In this document: piece by piece, positions 1 to 5,162 of the stretch
How positions within the stretch are numbered: the stretch's first letter is position 1
Layout: the number at the start of each line of letters is the position of its first letter
Assembly: GCA_017549665.1 (NCBI GenBank)
Contig: JAFYUD010000054.1
Span: 1 to 6,737, forward strand
DNA: 6,737 nucleotides
Reading direction: 5' to 3'
Source of the DNA: Clostridia bacterium
GTDB lineage: Bacteria; Bacillota_A; Clostridia; Oscillospirales; Acutalibacteraceae
The notes under the pieces: model-generated
Database searches by the model: none
Seen by the model: the letters and a program-made list of their open reading frames with translations, nothing else
What the model was told of the DNA's origin: nothing
Program-made: the position numbers and the translations under genes

Positions 1-287
1 TCAAGACCGTGACCGAAAACTGTTGCGGGAAGAACTTCCATAGTTGCATCGTCAATGTTTGCACCTACGTAATGTGTCTTGATGCCTGCATCTTTAAGAA
101 GCTCGAAGTAGTGGATTGATGTTTCAAGGTTAGCCTTGCCGATACCTTCAATTGTAAGACCTACTGTGTTTTCACCGGGATCGAAAACGCCGTCTTTACC
201 TGTACAGTCATCCTTGAACTTGAGCATTACGTTGCCGTTGTCAAGAGAATAAACGTCTTTTGTTTTTCCTTCGTAAACTAATTTCAT
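1..287 (-). CDS. purC: Phosphoribosylaminoimidazole-succinocarboxamide synthase (SAICAR synthetase), N-terminal part
   Basis: Cytosolic enzyme of de novo purine synthesis. It joins CAIR and aspartate in an ATP-dependent step to give SAICAR. The 95 visible codons begin [13 protein letters not shown], the glycine/lysine-rich nucleotide-binding start of PurC, and continue with [17 protein letters not shown] and [11 protein letters not shown], the form usual in Clostridia; the Bacillus type differs here. The reading frame leaves the window at its left edge, so more than half of the expected protein of roughly 230-290 residues is missing. The ATG at 285-287 is chosen because an AAAGGAG ribosome site lies at 297-303 with a 9-nt spacer. 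The gene diverges from the phosphatase gene at 494. No purine riboswitch is visible in the short leader. Confidence 0.93.
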   Translation of the reverse strand, partial: MKLVYEGKTKDVYSLDNGNVMLKFKDDCTGKDGVFDPGENTVGLTIEGIGKANLETSIHYFELLKDAGIKTHYVGANIDDATMEVLPATVFGHGL

Positions 288-323
288 TGTGCAGAACTCC
301 TTTGTTTGCAAATTTACAGAAAT

Positions 324-352
324 ATTTTATCACCATTCTTCTGATTTGTACA
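324..352 (-). promoter_or_regulatory. Probable purC promoter (extended -10)
   Basis: On the minus strand TGTACA (347-352) and TAAAAT (324-329) are separated by 17 nt. A TG dinucleotide one base upstream of the -10 gives an extended -10 (TGATAAAAT). The -35 matches TTGACA at only 4 of 6 positions. Predicted leader is about 30 nt. The surrounding DNA is very AT-rich, so chance matches are likely. Confidence 0.4.
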
Positions 353-447
353 TACTTTTTTTTAAATTATTTTGATTTTGTTTAATTTAATATTTTTCAG
401 TAATGAAATTGCTTAATATATGTTAAAAAATAATATCTTCGTTTTTC

Positions 448-476
448 TTGACGGAAAAGGGGAAAAGAATTATACT
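448..476 (+). promoter_or_regulatory. Sigma-A type promoter of the histidine phosphatase gene
   Basis: TTGACG (448-453) and TATACT (471-476) are separated by exactly 17 nt, close to the vegetative consensus. Transcription should start near 482-484, only about 10 nt before the ATG at 494, giving a nearly leaderless mRNA. Confidence 0.75.
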
Positions 477-493
477 GTCTGTGGGTGATAAAA

Positions 494-1018
494 ATGATAC
501 TTTACATAGTCCGTCACGGAGAATCTCTCGGAAATACGGGAGAGGACATGGGACACGACCCTGCGCTTTCTGAAAAAGGCAGAATTCAGGCAAAGCTTCT
601 CGGAGAAAGAATGGCAAATGTGAAGCTTGACTGTATAATGGCAAGTACACTGCAGCGGGCAGCTGCAACGGCAGAAGCCACCGCAAGCCGTCAGAATCTG
701 CAGGTAGAACGTCATGAAATGCTCGTTGAGGTTGAAGACGGAGAAACTCAGTCAGAAGCATACGAAAGAGCAACAAATGTAATAAATTCAATCAGGGAAC
801 GATTTTCAGAGGATGCAAAGGTTGCTGTTTTTGCCCACGGTACATTCAATAATTACCTTATCAATGCCGCAATCGGTTTCCCTGTAAGGGATGATTTCAA
901 CTTCTGTCAGGAGAATACCGGACTTACCTGTATAAAATTTCTCAGTGACTCAAGAGTGAAAATTGAATTTTCAAACGATTACTGCCATCTTGCCCCGCTT
1001 GGTGAGATCGAATACTGA
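494..1018 (+). CDS. Histidine phosphatase family protein (phosphoglycerate mutase-like)
   Basis: A 174-residue cytosolic protein of the branch-1 histidine phosphatase superfamily. The signature RHGES lies at residues 7-11, with His8 the expected phospho-acceptor. Arg55 in STLQRAAATAE belongs to the phosphate pocket, and the second histidine is His115 in VFAHGTFNN. Glu79 or a neighbour in the EVEDGE stretch is the likely acid. The region between the acid and the second histidine is short, which fits a small phosphatase better than a true glycolytic mutase. The substrate cannot be read from sequence. The ATG at 494 gives the canonical N-terminus MILYIVRHGE. A GTG at 485 in frame would add three residues (MIK), but it sits almost at the predicted transcription start. 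GGGTGAT just before 494 can pair with the 3' end of 16S rRNA. The gene is monocistronic, flanked by its own promoter and terminator. Confidence 0.9.
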   Translation: MILYIVRHGESLGNTGEDMGHDPALSEKGRIQAKLLGERMANVKLDCIMASTLQRAAATAEATASRQNLQVERHEMLVEVEDGETQSEAYERATNVINSIRERFSEDAKVAVFAHGTFNNYLINAAIGFPVRDDFNFCQENTGLTCIKFLSDSRVKIEFSNDYCHLAPLGEIEY

Positions 1019-1049
1019 AAAAAGCTGTCTTCAGACAGCTTCTTTTTTA
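1019..1049 (+). terminator. Rho-independent terminator after the phosphatase gene
   Basis: An 8-bp stem AAGCTGTC/GACAGCTT (1022-1029 and 1034-1041) with a TTCA loop, followed by CTTTTTT. It begins immediately after the stop codon. The A-tract in front of the stem would also give a U-run on the other strand. Confidence 0.9.
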
Positions 1050-1122
1050 TAGTGTCATGTTTTCTTGTTCTGAATAGTATGTAACAGAGGACATCCTCAA
1101 CAAATGAAAAGGAGAAATGATT

Positions 1123-1344
1123 ATGAATAAATGCACAAACAGTTGTACAAACGGTTGCAGTTGCGGTTGTGCAGAAGATAAATGTGATTGTCTGCGCACG
1201 TTTCTGCCGGAAAATATGACGGTTACAATGGCTTATGTGCCGTTTCAGATCGAGCCTGAATATTATTGCGTTGACGAGGCGTTCTGTAAAGGAACTCTCT
1301 TCTGCGATCTTAATAAACCCTTCAAAGGAAGATGTGTAAAATGA
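1123..1344 (+). CDS. cotJA: Spore coat associated protein CotJA, cysteine-rich variant
   Basis: A 73-residue protein and first gene of the cotJ cluster, whose products are assembled together into the spore coat in Bacillus. The conserved core is residues 34-70: VTMAYVPFQ, then a stretch ending KGTLFCDLNKPFKGRC. The N-terminus is a cysteine-rich segment (Cys 4, 8, 12, 14, 16, 21, 23), and the core carries four more (49, 55, 61, 71), so 11 of 73 residues are cysteine. This suggests disulfide cross-linking or metal binding, by inference. The start at 1123 is preferred over ATG 1117 because the ribosome site AAAAGGAG (1107-1114) lies 8 nt before 1123 but only 2 nt before 1117. Its stop overlaps the preferred cotJB start (ATGA, 1341-1344). 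Confidence 0.85.
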   Translation: MNKCTNSCTNGCSCGCAEDKCDCLRTFLPENMTVTMAYVPFQIEPEYYCVDEAFCKGTLFCDLNKPFKGRCVK

Positions 1345-1580
1345 ATGAACGGATGAAACTTATGAGAAGCCTTGGCGCACAGCAGTTTGCAGCATGGGAG
1401 CTTCATCTTTATCTTGATACACATCCCTGTGATGAGGATGCTAAAAGAATGCATGATAAACACATGGCAAGAGCTGCGGAGCTTAAGGCAGAGTACGAGA
1501 GTAAATACGGTCCTCTTACAGCAGAGGGCGACGGCTGTGAATGGCTTAAAGATCCATGGCCGTGGGAAAGAGGAGTGTAG
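1341..1580 (+). CDS. cotJB: Spore coat protein CotJB
   Basis: A 79-residue protein of the CotJB family, a coat or inner-spore component made with CotJC. The family signature is clear: an N-terminal helix (MRSLGAQQFAAWEL), then LYLDTHP at residues 23-29, a basic helix, SKYGPL at 55-60 and the C-terminal DPWPWE tail. Length is close to the usual 80-90 residues. Two starts are possible. ATG 1332 lies only 2 nt after AGGA (1326-1329). ATG 1341 lies 11 nt after it, overlaps the cotJA stop as ATGA and gives the normal family N-terminus, so it is preferred; translation is probably coupled to cotJA. Three residues (MCK) would be added by the earlier start. Cys30 and Cys66 could take part in cross-links. 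Confidence 0.88.
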   Translation: MNERMKLMRSLGAQQFAAWELHLYLDTHPCDEDAKRMHDKHMARAAELKAEYESKYGPLTAEGDGCEWLKDPWPWERGV

Positions 1581-1583
1581 TTT

Positions 1584-2189
1584 ATGTGGACTTATGAGAA
1601 AAAGCTTCAGTATCCTGTGAATATCAAAAATCCGAACCCTGCTTTTGCAAAAATAATTATGGATCAGTACGGCGGCCCCGACGGTGAATTGGGTGCTTCA
1701 ATGAGATATCTTTCTCAGCGTTATTCAATGCCCTGCGGTGCGCTCAAGGGACTTCTTACGGACATCGGAACAGAGGAGCTGGGGCACTTCGAGATGATCG
1801 GCGCAATGATTTATCAGCTTACGAGAAACCTTTCCTGTGACGAAATAAAGAAGCAGGGCTTTGATGCATATTTTGTCACTCACACTGACGGCATATATGC
1901 GGCTGCAGCGTCGGGCACCCCCTGGACTGCTGCTTATATTCAGACAAAGGGTGATCCCATTGCTGATCTTCACGAGGACCTTGCAGCTGAACAGAAAGCA
2001 AGAGTTACTTATGACAATATTCTCCGTCTTATTGATGATCCTGATGTAATTGATCCCATCAGATTTCTCAGGGAACGTGAAATTGTGCATTATCAGCGCT
2101 TCGGAGAGGGTATGAGAGTACTTACAGACACACTTGACAGTAAGAATTACTACATCACAAACCCGTCATTTGACTCAAAGTGTAAATAA
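1584..2189 (+). CDS. cotJC: Spore coat protein CotJC, manganese-catalase-like ferritin fold
   Basis: A 201-residue protein of the manganese catalase / CotJC family. By position, the ligands of a dinuclear manganese site are all present: Glu35 (DGELGA), Glu65 and His68 (TEELGH), Glu136 (AAEQKAR) and Glu166/His169 (REREIVHY). This is the spacing seen in true manganese catalases, so hydrogen-peroxide removal at the spore is plausible, although activity of CotJC proteins is not shown by sequence alone. It is shorter than full manganese catalases (around 265 residues), as is usual for CotJC. A good ribosome site (AAAGAGGAG, 1567-1575) lies 8 nt before the ATG and inside the end of cotJB, three bases separating the two genes. 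Last gene of the unit; a strong hairpin follows at 2192. Confidence 0.93.
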   Translation: MWTYEKKLQYPVNIKNPNPAFAKIIMDQYGGPDGELGASMRYLSQRYSMPCGALKGLLTDIGTEELGHFEMIGAMIYQLTRNLSCDEIKKQGFDAYFVTHTDGIYAAAASGTPWTAAYIQTKGDPIADLHEDLAAEQKARVTYDNILRLIDDPDVIDPIRFLREREIVHYQRFGEGMRVLTDTLDSKNYYITNPSFDSKCK

Positions 2190-2191
2190 TA

Positions 2192-2225
2192 AAAAGCAGA
2201 TGAGAGTTTTTTCTCATCTGCTTTT
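2192..2225. terminator. Bidirectional terminator between convergent units
   Basis: A perfect 14-bp stem (2192-2205 with 2212-2225) and a 6-nt loop, starting 2 nt after the cotJC stop. On the plus strand the U-run is only the TTTT inside the stem, followed by CAGCG. On the minus strand the stem runs into TTTTTATTATTT, a better terminator. It can therefore also stop transcripts of the minus-strand gene ending at 2450, for which no nearer terminator is visible. Confidence 0.85.
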
Positions 2226-2258
2226 CAGCGTATAAATTACATAATCAGTAATGATTGA

Positions 2259-2373
2259 CGAGTAGTGAATGAAAGTGCAGTGTCCTTAAAATCCCGTTAT
2301 ATAGTGAAGCGGAATATAAGTCGCTTGCGACTTCCGGCACTACTCATTTCTCACTGCTCATTTTTATCGGGAT
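2259..2373. repeat. Non-coding segment with short inverted words and a hairpin, possibly a degenerate small repeat element
   Basis: The 260-nt gap between cotJC and the next gene has no plausible reading frame. It contains AAGTCG-CTTG-CGACTT (2318-2333), a 6-bp hairpin that extends through CGG/CCG (2310-2312, 2334-2336) with a 5-nt bulge. Three pairs of complementary words flank it: GAGTAGTG (2260) with CACTACTC (2338), GCAGTG (2277) with CACTGC (2352), and ATCCCG (2291) with CGGGAT (2368). The pairs lie at nearly constant offsets of 75-78 nt and are not nested, so they cannot all pair at once. No target-site duplication or transposase is seen. It may be a worn miniature element or just AT-rich spacer. 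Confidence 0.35.
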
Positions 2374-2449
2374 AGATGATGGTTTTTATCTCCGATTAAA
2401 ATGATGAGATTGTATATTTGCCGCAGATAACATTCATTACAATAATTTA

Positions 2450-2947
2450 TCAGAACAGATTATCTGCACAGAGATACCACATCTCATCGTCTTCATCATA
2501 AGTGAGAGTCATAAAGCCGTCTGTTGTGTCAGTATTACCGTATCCGTCATCGAAAGTGAGTATTACGTATGCTTCTGCAAGGTCATCTTCGATTTCAACA
2601 TCCTCAACTTCAATGTCGATCTTAGGCATGTTCATTGTCATTCCGTCAATTTCATAGCCTTCGAGGAAGGGCATTGCGCCGCATACAAGGTCAATGATGT
2701 CTGATGTGTTAAGACCGATAAGTGAACCTAAGATGCCTGAAACGCCTGAATATAATCTCTGTACTCTCGGCTCGAAGCAAGCAACCATATCGTCAATCAT
2801 CAATTCATTGTATGCATCTTCGAAGCGTTCAATTGTCTTTTCGGGAGTAGGTCTGTTTGCAACATAAACACCAATACCTACACCTGCGCCTGCTGTAGCT
2901 ACGCAAAGAACAATCGCCACTATCTTAACTACCATTGATTTACCCAT
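2450..2947 (-). CDS. Small acidic membrane-anchored protein, function unknown
   Basis: A 165-residue protein that I do not recognise as a named gene. Residues 6-30 form one hydrophobic, glycine/alanine-rich membrane segment (AGAGVGIGVYVA), which is either an uncleaved anchor or a signal peptide; Cys15 is not in a lipobox. The rest (from about 31) starts PTPEKTIERFEDAYNELMID, a helix pattern like the start of DUF4878/NTF2-like lipoprotein domains, and then becomes strongly acidic (DIEVEDVEIEDD at 111-122, TYDEDDEMWYL at 149-159). By inference it is an extracytoplasmic domain of about 130 residues. The ATG is fixed by AAAGGAG (2957-2963) with a 9-nt spacer. It lies 79 nt downstream of the dockerin gene without a terminator between, so it may get read-through transcription as well as its own promoter. 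Confidence 0.8.
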   Translation of the reverse strand: MGKSMVVKIVAIVLCVATAGAGVGIGVYVANRPTPEKTIERFEDAYNELMIDDMVACFEPRVQRLYSGVSGILGSLIGLNTSDIIDLVCGAMPFLEGYEIDGMTMNMPKIDIEVEDVEIEDDLAEAYVILTFDDGYGNTDTTDGFMTLTYDEDDEMWYLCADNLF

Positions 2948-2983
2948 TTTTTATTTCTCCTTTGTTCTGTAAACTGTGGCTTA

Positions 2984-2989
2984 AGTATA
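2984..2989 (-). promoter_or_regulatory. Possible extended -10 promoter of the 165-residue membrane protein gene
   Basis: On the minus strand TGCTATACT carries a -10 hexamer (TATACT, 2984-2989) with the TGn extension. No good -35 is found 16-19 nt upstream, which an extended -10 can tolerate. Predicted leader is about 30 nt. Confidence 0.4.
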
Positions 2990-3026
2990 GCAGACAGAAT
3001 AAAGGAGTATGGAATTTTAATTTTTA

Positions 3027-4409
3027 TTACATGAAAAGTGTCAGGAACGAAAGCTTTTTGGTATACTGTGATGTGCTGAATATATCCTCGGGAATATCCT
3101 GATAAAATTCGTTTATTTCGATCTTGCTGAGATATTCTCCACCGTTTACACCGAAGGTTTCAATACGCACGATATTTCCGTCAAGCGTAGTGATTCTGGT
3201 TTTTCCGTTAGGTGTTGCAATGTCAAAAAGTGCGTATTCCTTATTTTCAATAATCTGATTTTCGCTTGTAATCTTTGCGGAGCTTATGTCGCCAACGCTC
3301 ACGTCAAATTTAAAGTCATCAATTGAACCGCCTGCTATTGCAGGATTGAAGTTTGCATAGGTCTTCTTGTCTGTGTTTATCATAAACATCTGAGGGGCTT
3401 TATTGCCGTTCTGTTTGATAAGCACACGGACATTTACCGGCTGACCTTCTGAAAGCTCCATTGCAAGATCAATTGCAACATCTGCACCGTTTGTGTAGAG
3501 TGTGACATTGTTAGGCTCGCTGCCTGTTTTGTAAATAGTGCCTTTGAATCCGAATTTTGCATTAAGAAATGCCTGTACCTGTGTGGGGAGCGCATCAACA
3601 GGGATATAGTTGTTATCGGGCTGAGTTGTTTCTTCCGGAACTGTGGTTATTTCCTGAGTAGTTGTCTCCTGAGTTGTAGTTTCAGTAGGTACGTTTGTTG
3701 CAATTGAAACTGAAAGACAAAGCTCAACCTGTCTGATTTTTCCGTTTCTGATGCTCAGCTTTATAAGGTCGCTGCTCTTTGAGTAAACTATCAGGTTTGC
3801 AGCAACACTCTTTTCCTTCCAGTTTGCACTCAGAAGTATTTTGATCGCCTCTTCGGTATCCATGCCTGCATAAATGCCGTTGAGTGTATAATTTTCACCT
3901 GTTACGGTGATGCTGTTGATTTTCAGATCGTCAATCATTTTAGGATCAGAAACGATGGTAACCTGATCGTTGTGATACATAGTCGAACCGTCATCTGTAC
4001 CGTCTTTTGTCATTGTGCCGTACTGCTTCATAAAGTTTGTAACAGTCATTCCGATGCAGTCTTTCAGCTCAGTTCTTGTGATTTCTGCGACAGGCTCAGT
4101 TGTTGTTTCTGTTTCAGCTTCACCGATAGTTATGTCACCGAATTCTGCGTCAATCTGCGCTGCCACACGAAGAACTTTTCTTGCATCGGCTGCAACAATT
4201 TTTCCGTTTTTGTCAACGTCAGCAATAAGCTTTGTTTCTTCATCGCAAGCATCAAGAGTTGCAGCGATTCTGAGTATTTTTCTTGCGTCGGATGCAGTTA
4301 TTTTGCCGTCACCGCTGACATCACCGAGCTTGACGGTCTTTGCCGCTGCACTGAATGTGAGAAGCATTGTGAGCAATGCAACAAAAATGCTTATAATTCT
4401 TTTTTTCAT
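3027..4409 (-). CDS. Secreted protein with N-terminal type I dockerin and two Thr-rich linkers
   Basis: A 460-residue exported protein. Residues 1-23 are a signal peptide (MKKR, hydrophobic core, ending SAAA). A dockerin follows directly (about 28-90) with two calcium loops: DVSGDGKITASD (30-41) and DVDKNGKIVAAD (64-75), each followed by the matching helix ARKILRIA / ARKVLRVA. In the first loop Ser32 replaces the more usual Asn/Asp. A Thr/Glu linker (98-112) leads to an unrecognised domain (113-236). A second linker of TTTQE/TTQ repeats (240-264) leads to a second domain (269-455), whose strand-rich pattern ending KIEINEFYQDIPEDIF recalls LolA-like lipoprotein-carrier folds (weak inference). 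No enzyme motif is seen. The start at 4409 is preferred over one 48 nt upstream: it gives a proper signal peptide, has AAGGTGG (4416-4422) 6 nt before it, and avoids overlapping the NTPase gene 16 nt upstream. It has no promoter of its own. Dockerins normally bind cohesins, and none is in this window. Confidence 0.88.
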   Translation of the reverse strand: MKKRIISIFVALLTMLLTFSAAAKTVKLGDVSGDGKITASDARKILRIAATLDACDEETKLIADVDKNGKIVAADARKVLRVAAQIDAEFGDITIGEAETETTTEPVAEITRTELKDCIGMTVTNFMKQYGTMTKDGTDDGSTMYHNDQVTIVSDPKMIDDLKINSITVTGENYTLNGIYAGMDTEEAIKILLSANWKEKSVAANLIVYSKSSDLIKLSIRNGKIRQVELCLSVSIATNVPTETTTQETTTQEITTVPEETTQPDNNYIPVDALPTQVQAFLNAKFGFKGTIYKTGSEPNNVTLYTNGADVAIDLAMELSEGQPVNVRVLIKQNGNKAPQMFMINTDKKTYANFNPAIAGGSIDDFKFDVSVGDISSAKITSENQIIENKEYALFDIATPNGKTRITTLDGNIVRIETFGVNGGEYLSKIEINEFYQDIPEDIFSTSQYTKKLSFLTLFM

Positions 4410-4425
4410 AGTGTACCACCTTATT

Positions 4426-5049
4426 TTAAGTATCTGATGCTTCTGTGTTTTTCTCAAGAAAGTGTTTTATGCTGTCGGTAAGTCGTTGCAATTTGTTTTC
4501 AAAATCTGTGGAATTGTCAATTATTACATGGTGTCTGTGAGGACTCCACACCGCAGCAATTCTGTCATCAAGCTCAGCAGCCTGCTGTACAGTTTCTGTC
4601 CTCGCTGTATTGTTTGCAGTTGTGTAGAATTTTTCAGCACCCTTTGCCGTTGTCACAAGATGAAAAACAGCATCATATCTGTCACGCAGTGCGGCCTCGT
4701 CAGTATTCATATCTTCAACAAGAGCATAGAAATCTTCTTTTGTCATATATGCCTTGCTGTCAATAGCACCTCTGTCACAGACAATGAGAATCTTTTCGCA
4801 ATCCATTGATTCTGCCGCATTTTCATAGATATCTTCTTTTTCAAGCTGAAGCTTCATCTGAAAGGTCTGATAATCTGCATTTGATCTGCATGTCCATGGT
4901 GCAATGCCGCCGTTAATCAGCTCTGTTGCGGTTTCTGCGATGAACAATACTCTGTATCCGAGTGCAGAAAATTCATCTCTGATTCGTTCCATGGCAGAGG
5001 ATTTTCCGCCGCACGGACCACCCGTAATCACAATTTTTGATATCTGCAT
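4426..5049 (-). CDS. P-loop NTPase, AAA_28 (NadR/Ttd14-like) family
   Basis: A 207-residue cytosolic nucleotide-binding protein. Walker A is GGPCGGKS (residues 10-17), where most relatives have A before GK. Walker B is the hydrophobic strand ILIVCDRG ending at Asp92. Family landmarks follow: TELINGGIAPW (42-52), DRGAIDSKAYM (92-102), YDAVFHLVTTAKGAEKFYT (125-143) and IDNSTDFENK (177-186). The fold is that of small kinases, so it may phosphorylate a small molecule, but no substrate can be named. It ends after the NTPase domain and lacks the C-terminal CYTH domain of Ttd14-type proteins. ATG 5049 is chosen because the longer frame to 5151 would run through the promoter and the terminator stem, and AAGGA (5059-5063) lies 9 nt before 5049. 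It is first in a two-gene unit with the dockerin gene. Confidence 0.88.
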   Translation of the reverse strand: MQISKIVITGGPCGGKSSAMERIRDEFSALGYRVLFIAETATELINGGIAPWTCRSNADYQTFQMKLQLEKEDIYENAAESMDCEKILIVCDRGAIDSKAYMTKEDFYALVEDMNTDEAALRDRYDAVFHLVTTAKGAEKFYTTANNTARTETVQQAAELDDRIAAVWSPHRHHVIIDNSTDFENKLQRLTDSIKHFLEKNTEASDT

Positions 5050-5079
5050 AAAAGCACGTCCTTGAAGAGTATATATAGT

Positions 5080-5108
5080 ATTGTAATAAAAATAAACAGC
5101 ATTGTCAA
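5080..5108 (-). promoter_or_regulatory. Sigma-A promoter of the NTPase-dockerin unit
   Basis: On the minus strand a perfect TTGACA (5103-5108) lies 17 nt from TACAAT (5080-5085). Predicted start is near 5073, with a leader of about 24 nt. The -35 lies just 12 nt past the T-run of the upstream terminator. Confidence 0.85.
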
Positions 5109-5120
5109 CAAATAATATAT

Positions 5121-5148
5121 AGAAAAACACCCTGTGAAACACAGGGTG
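5121..5148 (-). terminator. Rho-independent terminator of the zinc-ribbon unit
   Basis: A perfect 9-bp stem CACCCTGTG/CACAGGGTG (5128-5136, 5140-5148) with a 3-nt loop. Read on the minus strand it is followed by TTTTTCT. It begins 14 nt after the stop codon of the gene ending at 5163. Confidence 0.92.
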
Positions 5149-5162
5149 CAATGGTATTCTGA

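Noticed and set aside
288..323. Purine riboswitch or PurR box before purC
   Set aside because: The short AT-rich leader has no purine aptamer core and no recognisable PurBox pair.
423..791. Minus-strand open frame opposite the phosphatase
   Set aside because: It is antisense to a clear histidine phosphatase gene, has no recognisable protein pattern and runs across that gene's promoter.
1123..1200. Ribosomally made cysteine-rich peptide precursor (SCIFF or lanthipeptide type)
   Set aside because: The cysteine-rich start is fused in frame to a CotJA core and followed by cotJB and cotJC, and no radical SAM or lanthionine enzyme is present.
1263..2090. Other-frame open stretches inside cotJB and cotJC, on both strands
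   Set aside because: They overlap well-recognised CotJ proteins in the wrong frame and have no family features.
2948..3026. Terminator after the dockerin gene
   Set aside because: No stem followed by a U-run is visible on the minus strand in this gap, so none is annotated.
3972..4481. Two long plus-strand frames opposite the dockerin gene, one cysteine-rich
   Set aside because: They are the antisense of the dockerin and signal-peptide codons; the cysteines come from reverse-complemented alanine and threonine codons, and no ribosome site fits.
5050..5151. Longer N-terminus for the NTPase
   Set aside because: The extension would include the promoter hexamers and part of the upstream terminator stem, and P-loop proteins of this family begin a few residues before the GGPC motif.
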